Origin: Micrasema longulum
Taxonomy: Eukaryota; Arthropoda; Insecta; Trichoptera; Brachycentridae
NCBI GenBank assembly: GCA_022494885.1
Contig: JAGVSM010000508.1
Coordinates: 1 to 64,000, forward strand
DNA: 64,000 nucleotides
Reading direction: 5' to 3'
Numbering within the stretch: position 1 is the first letter of the stretch; each line of letters opens with the position of its first letter. The notes below the pieces were generated by a model. The model ran no database searches. It was given only the letters and a program-made list of their open reading frames with translations, and was not told the origin of the DNA. Made by a program: the position numbers and the translations under genes. Below are positions 44,815 to 55,009 of this stretch, piece by piece.

Positions 44815-45000
44815 TTATTTTTTAAAAATTTTATTTCATTGGAAAGCCAACAGACATTTATACATTTATAAGAATCAATTATACCATAAATACATATCAT
44901 AAAGTCCAATTAGAGGCTTCCACATAATATTGTTATTGTAAATGTTGTCACAAAAAAATTATACATAACATAAAATAACTAATCATACAAAACTTATAAT
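44815..45000 (-). pseudogene. LINE 3' end, minus strand
   Basis: TTTTATTTCATTGGAAAGCC, AATACATATCATAAAGTCCA, ATTAGAGG. Shares TAAAGTCCAATTA with the LINE inserted at 30851-31115. Confidence 0.5.
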
Positions 45001-45009
45001 ATTACTAGA

Positions 45010-45092
45010 AATGTAAATGTTAAATGTATTTATGTTTATGTTTATAAAAGGCATTTTTGCCTTGTACACACTACTAAATAAATAAATAAAAT
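45010..45092 (+). pseudogene. LINE 3' terminus with hairpin
   Basis: AAGGCA-TTTT-TGCCTT at 45048-45063 is a perfect 6-bp stem, followed by ACACACTACTAAATAAATAA. Confidence 0.55.
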
Positions 45093-45235
45093 TTAGTTTT
45101 TTGTATGAAAAGCAGAAAACGCATACATTTTTTTCCCTTAAACATGTTCAGTTATAGGTTACCTTAAAGATGAAGATACTTTAAATGTTCACTCAAATAT
45201 ACCCATTTTTGTAGACAAATATAAATTTTTCTTAA
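45093..45235 (+). repeat. K segment fragment
   Basis: TTTTTTGTATGAAAAGCAGA, AACATGTTCAGTTATAGGTT, GAAGATACTTTAAATGTTCA, matching 49485-49610. Confidence 0.6.
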
Positions 45236-45239
45236 TAAA

Positions 45240-45645
45240 CTGCCAATTTGCCAAACAAAATGAATTTTTTGCCCTTGAAAATAGACGCACTGTATTTGAA
45301 TTATGCTATTTACATAAATTATTGAATAATAAAGTAGACTCTTTTAACCTACTCCCCATAATGAACACGATCACAATACTAGAGAAAAGAACAAAATTAG
45401 ACTTCCATTTAGGAAAAAGGCAAAGTCACAAAACTCAATTTTATTTAAAGCAATTAAAAAGTATTACGAAATGGAAAAAAATATTTATGAAGAAAAAAAC
45501 ATATCAAAATTTAAAATAATGGTCAAGACATATGTGATAAACAATTTATAAATTAAATATATTTGCAATGTTATTATTAGAACACACATAACAATATGTA
45601 TGATATGTGTGCCCTACTTAAGATTTAAATAAATAAATAATTTAT
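45240..45645 (+). pseudogene. LINE ORF2 C-terminus and tail
   Basis: Frame from about 45276: ENRRTVFELCYLHKLLNNKV, DSFNLLPIM, KRTKLDFHLGKRQSHKTQFY. Ends in TTTAAATAAATAAATAATTT. The 'RR-V-EL-YLHKLLN---D---LL' text is the LINE C-terminus. Confidence 0.7.
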
Positions 45646-46081
45646 CTTAATGTCCCTTTTCTGTCATCTGCCAGTCTGTAGCGCTAACTATGCACAACAC
45701 TCTTTCCTCTATCGTTCTTGCTCTAACTGTAATATTTTTTTTCATCCTTGATATATTTTACATGCCCCTAATTTATTTAATAATAAATTAAGACTCATTA
45801 TTTCTGGCTGCAATACGATCCCACTTGCTATTTAATGATGCGCACACTTACACACACCTGAACACTTACTCCTACACTAATACACAAAAACACACATCTA
45901 CACTTACTCTCATACAAATACACATAAACACATCCGTTTGTTGTAACACAATTTAATAATATGGATGATTCCTATTTAGAAACTTTGCTGGTCTGTCTTT
46001 AAACTGTATTTTTTTTAAATGTTACTATATGATTGTCGACTGTTTGTTTCTTTGAAATAAATAAATAATAAATAAATAAAC
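45646..46081 (+). pseudogene. LINE 3' UTR with ACAC tract and tail
   Basis: GATGCGCACACTTACACACA tract, GGTCTGTCTTTAAACTGTAT, ending GAAATAAATAAATAATAAAT. Same plan as 29365-29615. Confidence 0.5.
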
Positions 46082-46260
46082 AGTTGAAGATAACTCCGTT
46101 AACTTCCCATTGTTACCGGGGCCCAGGTTATCGACGACTTTATCGTCCGCCGAAGACTGTTCGACGGCAGTTCATTTCAGAACTACAAGTCACGAACCTT
46201 ACTCGGAAGGACGCACAGGAGCTGACAGCTGACAGAGATGACAACATAAAATATTTCTTT
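46082..46260 (+). pseudogene. K segment right end joined to LINE C-terminus
   Basis: 46082-46124 is the K right end (GAAGATAACTCCGTTAACTT, CCCATTGTTACCGGGG). From about 46125 the LINE resumes (GGTTATCGACGAC, TTCGACGGCAGTTCATTTCA, GGACGCACAGGAGCTGACAG), aligned with RRPGRLL..VRRQFVSEL..AQELAADRD at 16.85-16.97 kb. Confidence 0.7.
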
Positions 46261-46412
46261 ATTACGTGATTTAACACTGCATTACTTCACTATCCCTGAA
46301 CTGGTTCAGAAGACTGACCACCTTACTTTCTTGTGACAGATGATTGAATTACTCTGCATTGTAATTACCATACAGTGCACTATGCACCACTGATAGCAGG
46401 ATGTGGTCCAGT
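46261..46412 (+). mobile_element. SINE family B, 3' body only
   Basis: ACTTCACTATCCCTGAACTG, AGACTGACCACCTTACTTTC, GTGCACTATGCACCACTGAT match the 3' part of 55610-55760. The tRNA head is missing. Confidence 0.6.
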
Positions 46413-46540
46413 GGATAGTGTTTCGGACTTATGGATCAAAGGTGTGAGGTTCGAACCCCACCCCATTTAGATTCCCATTTTCTAATAGTGAGTTATTTAC
46501 AACTATCAAAATTTGGGTAAATCATATATGAAAACTACCG
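46413..46540 (+). mobile_element. tRNA-derived SINE, family A
   Basis: A box GTGGTCCAGTGGATAGTG, B box GGTTCGAACCCCACCC, body TTCCCATTTTCTAATAGTGA, GTTATTTACAACTATC. Confidence 0.8.
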
Positions 46541-47165
46541 GACCCGACAGACGTTGTCCCGCCCGAACGTTGGCTTGCCTGCTATTAGCTTGGAAAAATA
46601 CTTTTCATTGATTAGTAGATACCTAGATACTTGTTTATAGTTGAATTCCAAAACAATTTTTATTTTTTTTCAAATACGGCATTCTTTTTGAAAACGTCAA
46701 ATTTCGGTCGTCTCACCAACAAAGGGGTGTACTTATGTAGGAATAGGATTTTAAAAATGTATTGAATTTTAAATTATTTTAGTGTTACCATAAATCCAAT
46801 AAAAAGTAATAAATGGGTAGAAATTATAAAGAATTTAAGGAAAGAATCTGATTGAGATCCACAAAAAACGAATACTGTTTGTAAACATTAAAAAAAAAAC
46901 TTTTTTTCATACACAAAAAACCATGTCTTTCCATTATTTTGTAAACGCATTCTTCTCGAATGCATCCCTGGTAGATCGATGAAAAAAAAAAAAAGCTCCT
47001 AACTTTTTTACACATTCGATTGAAGATTTTAATATCTACGAACACGCACATCGCAAAGATCTATATTTCTCTGAAAACCGCACGTAAATCGGTTAAGCCA
47101 TTTAAGAGGAGTACGGTGACAGCACACGTACAGAGAAATTATATATATATATATAAAGATAAAAA
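46541..47165 (+). pseudogene. RTE-type LINE 3' UTR
   Basis: CCGGACCCGACAGACGTTGT and CCCGCCCGAACG near the start, CGCACATCGCAAAGATCTAT, GAAAACCGCACGTAAATCGG, AAGCCATTTAAGAGGAGTAC, ending in a TATATATATATATAAAGATA tail. This layout is typical of insect RTE 3' ends. Confidence 0.6.
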
Positions 47166-47540
47166 TCGAAAATGAAAAAGTACATATTTAACTAAACATA
47201 CAAATACATAAATAATATATGTAACCCAAGACATCATTTTAAACCTTTTTCGACACGCGACCCTCTTACGAGTAGCAGAATAGCTGGCGACGGCTGGTCA
47301 CGGTCAGAAGCAAGGGATGAAAGTCTCAGATTGCCGAAGATCTCAGACTACCCCCGTCCCAGAATGGCTATTTGCTTAGGACCGCGACTTCTCAAGCGAA
47401 ACAAAAGTGTGTTTTTTCCACCTCTGGTTGTTTGGGGGTTCAGGGTCGTGAGCAATTTGATTTGATTTGTGATTTCTTAGTGATTTCTTAGAATCTAGCG
47501 CCACGTCTAGTTGAAAAAGGTTTAGTTTTGTGTATGTATT
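47166..47540. other. unassigned; moderately GC-richer piece at 47245-47400
   Basis: No family recognised. Confidence 0.3.
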
Positions 47541-47715
47541 TAAACCGGGTTGTGGTCCAGTGGCTAGTGTCGCTGACTCGCGGATCAGAAGTTCAAGTTC
47601 GGCATCCCGCTCTACCACAAAGTGGTTCCCATTTTCTTATGGGAAGTTACTTACATCTCATTGAAAATGGATCTCAAAATTGAAATATGTGTGTAAATCA
47701 TAAGAAGGAAAATAT
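47541..47715 (+). mobile_element. tRNA-derived SINE, family A
   Basis: A box TTGTGGTCCAGTGGCTAGTG, B box AAGTTCAAGTTCGGCATCCC, body GTTCCCATTTTCTTATGGGA, AAAATGGATCTCAAAATTGA. Best-preserved family A copy. Confidence 0.82.
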
Positions 47716-47794
47716 TTAAATTTTCTTTAAAAATTTTTTTTTTTCAATTTAAACTATTTTAAAGTGTGTTCATACGAGTATATTTGTATATATA

Positions 47795-47885
47795 AGGTGA
47801 AATAATTCGATCAGATGAATGTCACCCACATAAATAAAGGTTTCAGATCTTCACAAGGAAGTTCAACAAGTTACATACAATTTGT
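47795..47885. mobile_element. foldback family E fragment
   Basis: TGAAATAATTCGATCAGATG, ACCCACATAAATAAAGGTTT, matching the inner segment at 52045-52090. Confidence 0.5.
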
Positions 47886-47889
47886 AAGT

Positions 47890-48420
47890 AAGCATTGCTA
47901 ACATTCTTTATATATATCCTCAATTATAGAACTCCACCATCTTTCAAAAATTATATAAAATAAGTGTGTAGCTTAATGAAATCAATTTAAGTAATAATAA
48001 AGATTAAGTTAAGTGAACGATAAGAATAAAGATTGAGTTAAAGAAATAAAATTGAGTCAAAGATAAGAAATTATTTTATTTAAAAAAACATTTTTTTAAG
48101 AAAATAGAAAATAAGAACAAGTAAAATTAAATAAAATAAACTAAAATTAATTAACATTTTTTTTATTACATAAATAAAAGACGAGTCATACTTTAATCCA
48201 CTAATTTGGAATATCCAGTGGCCGGTTTCATCGCTTTCACATCTTAGAGACTGGTATCTTTATTAAGGAGTTCAATGTATTTATACAAAACAGAGGTAAG
48301 GATAGAGATTTCTAGTTTATATGAAAGTAAAGTAAATAAAGTTATTTTTATCTTAAGAATCATTATCAAAAAAATCAAAAATTTTTTCTATTTTTTTTTT
48401 TTTTTACATATTTACTTACA
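47890..48420. other. AT-rich intron sequence, nothing recognised
   Basis: A-rich short-period stretch (AGTTAAG/ATAAGAA-like) at 47990-48170. Confidence 0.4.
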
Positions 48421-48424
48421 TTTA

Positions 48425-48535
48425 CATTGATCTCTATCGTAATATGTTAATATTAACAACTCCCCAGGGGGTTGAATCCAGTCCTTGTCTACACAAATTT
48501 GGACAAACTCAAATATTGTTGATAGAATGGAACTT
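48425..48535. mobile_element. foldback family E, terminus only
   Basis: TAATATGTTAATATTAACAA, CTCCCCAGGGGGTTGAATCC, AGTCCTTGTCTACACAAATT, GACAAACTCAAATATTG. Confidence 0.7.
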
Positions 48536-48884
48536 TTAAATGATTATTTGAAAACTTGAAAAGTGTACATTAGGTAGGGAAGGTTTATGCTTGTGCCGTG
48601 AATAAGAAGGTTCTAGTATAAACCAACCCTCGCCCACGGTTGTTCTTTGAGGCATTTGCGTGCGCGGGAGCCTCCGTGAATAAATATGTATATTTAACAA
48701 ACATTCCCTCTACGTTCTATTCATGTACATTTTATTCAAAATATGCTCTTTGATACAAAGGGGAGAAAATATTTGTATTCGAAATTGGAGGCACTTTTTT
48801 TCTAAATTTTATTACGTTTTAGGAAAATGGGCTAATTTTTAGTCCGTATTGTTATGTAATTTCTCTGAGGCCGGGTTGTTTATT

Positions 48885-49045
48885 ATCAATTATTACTCAT
48901 GAGTGTAGTAGTCAGCGCGTTTGTTTACCATCCAAGAGGTCTCGAGTTCGATTTCCGACATGGTTGAAATGAAATATTTATTCAAAAACGTCTCCTTCAT
49001 GTTATAAAAAATTATCAAGATTCCTCTGCGATTGGTGTGTAATAG
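48885..49045 (+). mobile_element. tRNA-derived SINE, family B
   Basis: GTGTAGTAGTCAGCGCGTTT (A-box region), TTACCATCCAAGAGGTCTCG, GAGTTCGATTTCCGACATGG (B box), TGAAATATTTATTCAAAA, then the 3' body. Confidence 0.72.
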
Positions 49046-49119
49046 TTAAAATCAATAGAAACAAAACCATGTGAAAGTTTTAAAAAAGTTTTTATTTTTA
49101 TTATCTGTGTCCGGGCAAA

Positions 49120-49300
49120 TGAAGAACTCAGTTTGTGTGAAATAGAAGTCCTTGACGTCCACTGCTGACTGTTCGTTCGTGTCAGAACTATGGGACGCAA
49201 GACTGACTTAGGAGGATGCACAGCATCTGGCAGCTGATTAAGATGCTTCTTCGTGAACACCATGTGCTCCAACTAGGGAGCGGACATGGAATGATGATGA
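49120..49300 (+). pseudogene. LINE ORF2 C-terminus (K-site LINE)
   Basis: ACTGACTTAGGAGGATGCAC, AGCATCTGGCAGCTGATTAA, CACCATGTGCTCCAACTAGG, GAGCGGACATGGAATGATGA align with 16905-17015. Confidence 0.7.
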
Positions 49301-49309
49301 TGTTCAATT

Positions 49310-49665
49310 ACACGCAACCAACGAAGATACTTTGAATTTTCATACAAATATACACATTTTCATACATAAATATCGATGTTATTTTATACCGTCTCGATAT
49401 GTACCGATGAAGATAGCGTTTTTAATCACCGATTACAATGGGAAGTTAACTTTTATCTTCAAATTTATCTACAAAATAAAATTAAGTTTTCTGTATGAAA
49501 AGCAGAATATGCATACATTTTTTTCTTTTAAACATGTTCAATTATAGGTAACCAATGAAGATACTTTAAATGTTGATTCAAATATATTCATTTTCGTACA
49601 AAAATATCGATTTTTCTTTATAGACTGTCGAAGATAACTCTGTTCACTTCCCATTGTAATCGGGG
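49310..49665. repeat. K segment, longest copy, with inverted ends
   Basis: Inverted ends: ACCGATTACAATGGGAAGTT at 49426 onward and CACTTCCCATTGTAATCGGG ending near 49665. Inside are two related subunits (TCATACAAATA/TCGATGTT at 49340-49380; TCGTACAAAAATATCGATTT at 49595-49615; GAAGATACTTTGAA and GAAGATACTTTAAATG). It borders the minus-strand LINE on the right at GGGGCCCTGATGCCTTGTAA. Confidence 0.65.
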
Positions 49666-50340
49666 CCCTGATGCCTTGTAAAGTAGGCAAGCGTGCTTGA
49701 TGCTCTCAGGAGGCATCCGCGGCACATGGCCAAGCCAGCCGTATCGCCTTCGCTTGATGACAGTTTTCACCGGAGTTTGCTGCGTCCGTTCACTCATTAT
49801 TTCATTCCTTACAAAGTCAAACCACTACACACCCAAAATTCTTCTTAGACACCTATTCTCAAAACTCAGAATTTTATTTTGGGCCCTAGTGAGGTGCCAC
49901 GATTCGAATCCGTGTTATGCAGGCGTTCTTTAGGGGGCATTTGGTTTTCACTGAGTAAATATCCGACCTCCAGATAGCCTCCATTCTGATGAATGTGGCG
50001 CCAGGTACTACAAGTCACACTCGCAGTTATATTTAAAGGTTGCCATTTTCCGTAAAATATACTCCCAGGTATTTGAAACTCACGACCCTTTCGACGACTT
50101 GGTCCGACAGAGTCAGGGGATTTCGGGCATCAAGGCATGAAGTGTTACACAGACCATGGGTTTTTGCAATATTGATTTTTAAACCCATGTACGCGGAGAA
50201 CCTATTGAGGCTATCTACAGTGGCCCGAAGACCCCTGACTAAATCGTCAATTATAACCGCATCATCGGCATACTCTAGGTCGCAGAGATTTTGGAAGGAG
50301 GAGATGGATATCCCTCGATCTAGTGGAATTAACTTCCTTA
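49666..50340 (-). pseudogene. LINE reverse transcriptase with catalytic YADD (K-site LINE)
   Basis: Minus strand from 50340: RGISISSFQNLCDLEYADDA (YADD is the RT active site), VIIDDLVRGLRATVDSLNRF, SAYMGLKINIAKTHGL, RVVSFKYLGVYFTENGNL, then a stop. Further right-to-left pieces decode the region to LRMPPESIKHACLL-like text near 49690-49730 with frameshifts. It ends at ACAAGGCATCAGGGC, where K begins. Confidence 0.82.
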
Positions 50341-50455
50341 AGATGAAGAAATGTAAACATGTTTTATTTTTTTACACAGAAAACTTAATTTTACTTTGTA
50401 GATAAAAATTAAGGTAAATTTTATCTTCCGATTAGAATACGGACCCTCGGTACGT
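50341..50455 (-). repeat. K segment fragment, minus orientation
   Basis: AACATGTTTTATTTTTTTAC, GAAAACTTAATTTTACTTTG, TAGATAAAAATTAAGG, TTATCTTCCGATTAGAATAC. Confidence 0.5.
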
Positions 50456-50514
50456 GCTCTCTGAAAGAAATGAAAAATTAGGAAAAAATAATATAAATAA
50501 ATAAAAAACTTAAA

Positions 50515-50945
50515 TGGTAATATTTTTACGGCTCGATGTTGCTTTATGTTGATAGTTCTGCATTTAGTCCCATTATCTCTGCATCTAGCCGTTTTTTTTA
50601 AACTGACAGTTGTATCTACTTATTTTTATTCCAGTTTTTAAATAGATTTTTAAGAAAATAAGTGCTCAACTCAAAACTAATAATAATTTGAATAAATCGT
50701 AATTTTAGGAAAAAATTGCTTGGTTGAACAAAATTTTTGTCACTTTCAATGAGTAGATATGTGTACCGTGGGGTATTTGAGCCCTCTACCCTACCCCTAC
50801 CTCTACCCCTACCTCAAAACTTGAAGATAATGGCCGGTAGTGTATATTCGTGATCGCTCTAGAGAATTTATCTTCAACTATACCGGCATGGTGCAGTTAT
50901 GTCGTCCTTAATTTTCCTTTGTAATCGCGGCCCAGGTGTTGTCTA
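50515..50945. repeat. dispersed repeat F, copy 1
   Basis: In the same order as 54390-54960: AAACTGACAGTTGTAT, AAGTGC-spacers, TTTTTGTCACTTTCAATGAG, TAGATATGTGTACCGTGG, GGTAGTGTAT, ATCGCTCTAGAGAATTTATC, ACTATACCG. Includes a CTACCCCTACC-rich run at 50780-50815. Type unknown. Confidence 0.6.
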
Positions 50946-51060
50946 GGGACTATAAAATTTCATGTCAACCATGTCGGGAATCAAACTCCCAACCTCTTGC
51001 ATGGTAAGCAAACGTACGGACTATTTGACCACAATGTGGACAAATTATATTTTATTAAAA
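50946..51060 (-). mobile_element. tRNA-derived SINE, family B, minus strand
   Basis: GTCTAGGGACTATAAAATTT, CAACCATGTCGGGAATCAAA, TCCCAACCTCTTGCATGGTA, AGCAAACGTACGGACTATTT. Confidence 0.7.
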
Positions 51061-51670
51061 ACTTCAGGTTTATGTTACATTCCGTACATTTTAACTAACT
51101 CAGTAATAGCGTAATTTTGCGAGGGCTTGTCAACTACGGACCGCAGTATTTCGGTAGGTAATTCATTCTCCAGGGGTAGCTAATCTTGCCTCGGGGTCGG
51201 ACGGGTTAACGTTTGAACGATAAGGGTTACCCAACTATATCTCACTAAGAACCCACATGTTACTTTTTAAATTCTCCATAACATTATTATTTTAATGAGA
51301 AACCTACTAGGTGGTTATAGTTTAAGTATTAAATCAATTTTGAAGTGATTTTTAAAAATAAGTACCAATATACTTGCGTTTTTTCTATCATCTTGATCAT
51401 TCTCCCATTCACACTCCATTGTGTTAAAGACGCAGGCATCGATATTTGCAATATACTTGAAGGTAAGATAATCTGTCTTTCGCTTCAACCCCTACAACCC
51501 CAATACGGACGCTGTAATGTAATCCGTCGGAAAAGAATGACAAAAGGGACAGTAATCGTCCCCTTAATGCCTTCAAATAGCTGACACGGATATTAAAGTC
51601 TTGACGTACAGTGGAAATGAAATATTTATAACCAAAATCTTCATAAAAAAAACATAATTCATAAAAAAGT
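51061..51670. other. unassigned intron sequence
   Basis: Open frames of 79-97 codons on opposite strands overlap; no family recognised. Confidence 0.35.
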
Positions 51671-51674
51671 TTTC

Positions 51675-51890
51675 GAAAAAAAGCCAAACACAAACAGTAA
51701 ATTTTGGAGTACCACAATTATCTTTTTTGGGTCCACTATTATGTATTAATGACTTACCACAGTACAATTTTAAATAAAAAAATATTATGTGTGCCGACGA
51801 CATTGGACTATTCTATAAAAATCAAACAGACGTATTGACAAACAGTGACATAAACGAAGACGTAACTAGTTGACGAAATGGACAAACATA
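51675..51890 (+). pseudogene. LINE reverse transcriptase core remnant
   Basis: VNFGVPQLSFLGPLLCINDL corresponds to the RT motif GVPQGSVLGPLLF-IYINDL, and CADDIGLFYKNQTDVL to the catalytic YADDT-L box (Y to C). Frameshifts separate them. This is the only copy here retaining both RT motifs. Confidence 0.75.
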
Positions 51891-51904
51891 AACTTACTTA
51901 CACG

Positions 51905-52285
51905 TACAATATTGTAGTTGGTCCAAATGTTTTTAGACAAAAAACTGGATTTCACCCCCTCGGGGTTAAGATTAACAAATTACAACAGGGATTTACCATT
52001 CTGCCTATATTTAAAAATCTGTATATTGCCTAGTATGTAAATGAAAAAATTCAATTAGATGAATCTCACCCGCATAAATAATGGTTTCAGCTCTTTAACT
52101 TCACAAACATCAAAAGATGAAAGAATTGAAGGAATATATATGGGCAGAATGGTAAATGTTATACAGTGTGTAAAATGGCTACTTAAACCAACCATTGACA
52201 GGTCATAAGCCCTGTAGATGCCTAGACTTCTATATTACCTTCTCTAAAATGTTGTTCATCTCTGTTGTAATATGTTAATCATATG
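51905..52285. mobile_element. foldback family E copy
   Basis: ACAATATTGTAGTTGGTCCA, CTGGATTTCACCCCCTCGGG, TGAATCTCACCCGCATAAAT, GGGCAGAATGGTAAATGTTA, TACAGTGTGTAA, GACAGGTCATAAGCCCTGTA, CATCTCTGTTGTAATATGTT. Confidence 0.8.
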
Positions 52286-52494
52286 CTTCCCTTACTTTTT
52301 ATCATATTATAGCCTTGAATGTGCTTAAAAATATTTGATAGAAAATCAGAAACCCACTGTAGTACATATAAAAGCACCCTTTCGTGAGCAAATACCACAA
52401 CCCTCTTCATTTGGCGTTAATATAAAGGTTTTACCCGCTTCATATTTATAAAGGATAAAACTGTTATCAAGTATTATGCCAGTTTTACAAATCC

Positions 52495-52580
52495 TAAAAT
52501 TCTTAGCTCTTGCATCGAGTTGAGCGTATAATATTTTAAGCTATCGTAATTTTTCTATCAAAATTTTTGTACTGCTTCGT
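52495..52580 (-). pseudogene. LINE 3' UTR fragment (same as 53672-53745)
   Basis: TTGAGCGTATAATATTTTAA, GCTATCGTAATTTTTCTATC, TTTTTGTACTGCTTCG. Confidence 0.55.
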
Positions 52581-52639
52581 ACAATGTTAAAAATATCAAT
52601 TTAACTAAAAAAAATACTAATCCTAATAAAATAAATTAC

Positions 52640-53670
52640 TTAAAAAAATAATAAAGGTAATAGAATATAAATCGTACATGTGAAGTAACAAAAATAAACC
52701 AGTGTACCAAAAAAAGAAATCATTAAAATGAATTGAATATAACGTACAAAAATATGATTGTTATACTAATTCACATATGTTATATAGAGAATAAATAAAA
52801 GTAATCATAAAGCAACAAAATAAAGTTTTAATATACAGAAAGAATAAGGAAGGAAGGGATGCAAAATGATACAATAAATTATTTTATTCAATGATATATT
52901 GAAATATAATATTATGCATGTTTTTTTTGTTGTTGTTTTCAAAATGAAATTAGAACAATAAATATTTAAAAGGGAGAAGAAATAAGATTTTAGAATAAAT
53001 AATTGATACTTAATAATTAATAATTTAAATAAAACTTTTTTATCAGTGTTGATGATATAAAACTCTAGGTATATAGGTTTTATCACCCGTCGATGGGAGG
53101 AGTGCTCTCCCGAAACTATAGTTGTGTTCTTGTAAAATAATAAAATTGTGTTACACTGATAACAAAGTTTTGTTTTCATAATAATTAATAATGAAGTGTT
53201 ACGAAGTGAATGCCGATTCAATGAAAAATATTAATGATTTAATTTAATGCATTAATTTAACGTAATAATTCATAATTTTAATTGAAGTTAACCACGGATG
53301 CAATATTACGAATATAATTTACATTATGTACAAAAGTTAAATAAATAAATAAAATAATGTAATTCACCGTGGGAAATGTATATTAATGAATCTTTTCACA
53401 ATTAAAGTTTCTATTATTCCTGTATTCTGTATTTATTTTTGTTAAATTATTTTTGATGTCAAATAACATAATAATCAATAGAACTTATATATCGTTTCGT
53501 AGAAAATTTGATTAAAAAAATCTTGTACTAAATTAATTGTAAATGGTGGGGTGAGTTTTTTCGCTCAAAATAAACTTCGATAAATTAAATTAAGATTGTG
53601 GCGTTCGCTGTTACTTAGGCAGAAATTTGTAATAACTTCGCCAGAATTATCACCGTGAAGGCTGTATCTG
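52640..53670 (+). repeat. segmental duplication, copy A
   Basis: Aligns in order with 57880-61010: AATCATAAAGCAACAAAATA, ATACAATAAATTATTTTATT, TTATGCATGTTTTTTTTGTT, CAAAATGAAATTAGAA, ACCACGGATGCAATAT, ATATAATTTACATTATGTAC, ATATCGTTTCGTAGAAAATT, TGGGGTGAGTTTTTTCGCTC, AACTTCGCCAGAATTATCAC. The segment about 52985-53285 has no counterpart in copy B. No exon seen in either. Confidence 0.85.
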
Positions 53671-53671
53671 C

Positions 53672-53965
53672 ATCCGAGTCGAGCGTATAATATTTAAAGC
53701 TATCATAATTTTTCTATCGATATTTTCGTACTTCTTCGCGGGTCACAATCTACGCCATCGCACGGGTTTGCTTCATGCATGGTCAGTCTCCACCCGTCTC
53801 CATCCTCCGCTTGTCTCTTCAACTCGGCGTTCCCGCTACAACGCATGTCGGAGATAATCTGGTCCATGTAGCTTAAACGGGGTCGTCCTCTGTAATTTGT
53901 GCCTTCGCTAATGTCCTCCGCAATCGTATGAAGCAGGCCTGTGCCTCGATTATGAACGATATCTT
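53672..53965 (-). pseudogene. LINE ORF2 C-terminus and short 3' UTR
   Basis: Minus strand: GTGLLHTIAEDISEGTNYRG, RPRLSYMDQIISDMRCSGNA, ELKRQAEDGDGWRLTMHEAN. The 'GRPR--Y--QI--D------LKR-A-DR--WR' text is a LINE C-terminus. Here it is open for about 70 codons. Confidence 0.8.
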
Positions 53966-54380
53966 CATCTGTACGTATTGAGACGGTATACTAAACTTCT
54001 GTACTATCTGTATCGTCCTCGCTATGTTCTACCCACTTGTCATCTCGACATCATATGATCGAAACGAACCAATAAATGACCGCATCAATTAGTCCACGTT
54101 CCTTACTTCATTAACATTTAAAATATTTATTATTTTTATTTTATACAGGCTTCTGTGATAAGAAATGTCCACTTCATAGCGATTATAAAATCCAATAAAT
54201 CCGAATTCAAGCAAAAAATGCTCGCTTGAACATGATTTTTATGACTTTTGGCAATTACCAAGACGGTACGCTTAACGATCGTCTGTATTTATCTACCTAT
54301 TGATTACAAAGCCGGCTCCTTTAGCGTCTTGATACCTACACTCAGATAGATAGTAAAACAAATGGAAAAATTATAATAAC
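53966..54380. other. unassigned intron sequence
   Basis: 53966-54120 may continue the LINE; the rest is unassigned. Confidence 0.3.
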
Positions 54381-54384
54381 TAAT

Positions 54385-54960
54385 TTTTTTTATAGCGGCA
54401 ACTTTCTTACGCCTAGATTCTCTTATATGTTAATAGGGCAGAAGCTAGCAAAATTATTTTTTGCATCTTGCCGCTCGTTTTCAAAACTGACAGTTATATC
54501 AGAATTTAATTTGACTTCAAAATTGACTTATTTCTCTTTTATAATTTTAACATGCTTTCAAGAAAAAAAGTGCCAACCTTAGAACGATATTTTTTTTAAT
54601 AAATCGCAATGAAAGGAAAAAAAACACGGCGGAATAACATTTTTGTCACTTTTAATGGGTAGATAAACCTATCGAGGGGTTCTAGACCCGTCGGTACAAA
54701 CCGATATACTTACATCAAAACTCGATGGTGGGGGGATTGGTCGTGTATCTTCGTAATTGGTCGGGAGAATTTTGACATCAAGTCATTTTAGTGCGTAGAT
54801 ATGTGTACCGTGACGTACGTTTCCCCTTGTTTCATATCGATATACCAACCCAAAACATTAAGTTGGGGGTCGGTAGTGTATCGTAATCGCTAGAGAGAAT
54901 TTATCTTGACTATACCGTCAAGATGAAGGTATGACGTCTTTACCTTACCATGTTATGACC
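54385..54960. repeat. dispersed repeat F, copy 2
   Basis: AAACTGACAGTTATATCAGA, TTTTTGTCACTTTTAATGGG, TAGATATGTGTACCGTGACG, GTCGGTAGTGTATCGTAATC, GCTAGAGAGAATTTATCTTG. Contains an internal partial repeat of the GTAGATA...TACC unit (54655-54720 and 54795-54850). Confidence 0.6.
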
Positions 54961-55009
54961 TATCCATTTGGGTCGCTGTTGTGCAACTTTATTGAGCAAG
55001 CACATCGTA

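Noticed and set aside
46413..46490. Possible tRNA gene (A and B boxes present)
   Set aside because: No complete cloverleaf acceptor stem; the sequence continues into a repeated SINE body found at several sites. The same applies to 10180-10252, 47545-47620 and 55510-55585.
50780..50815. Telomere-like CTACCCCTACC run
   Set aside because: Irregular and short, inside repeat F; not the (CCTAA)n insect telomere repeat.
52805..53221. 138-codon minus-strand open frame
   Set aside because: AT-rich composition, no domain, and the homologous duplication copy at 58.5-58.8 kb does not preserve it.
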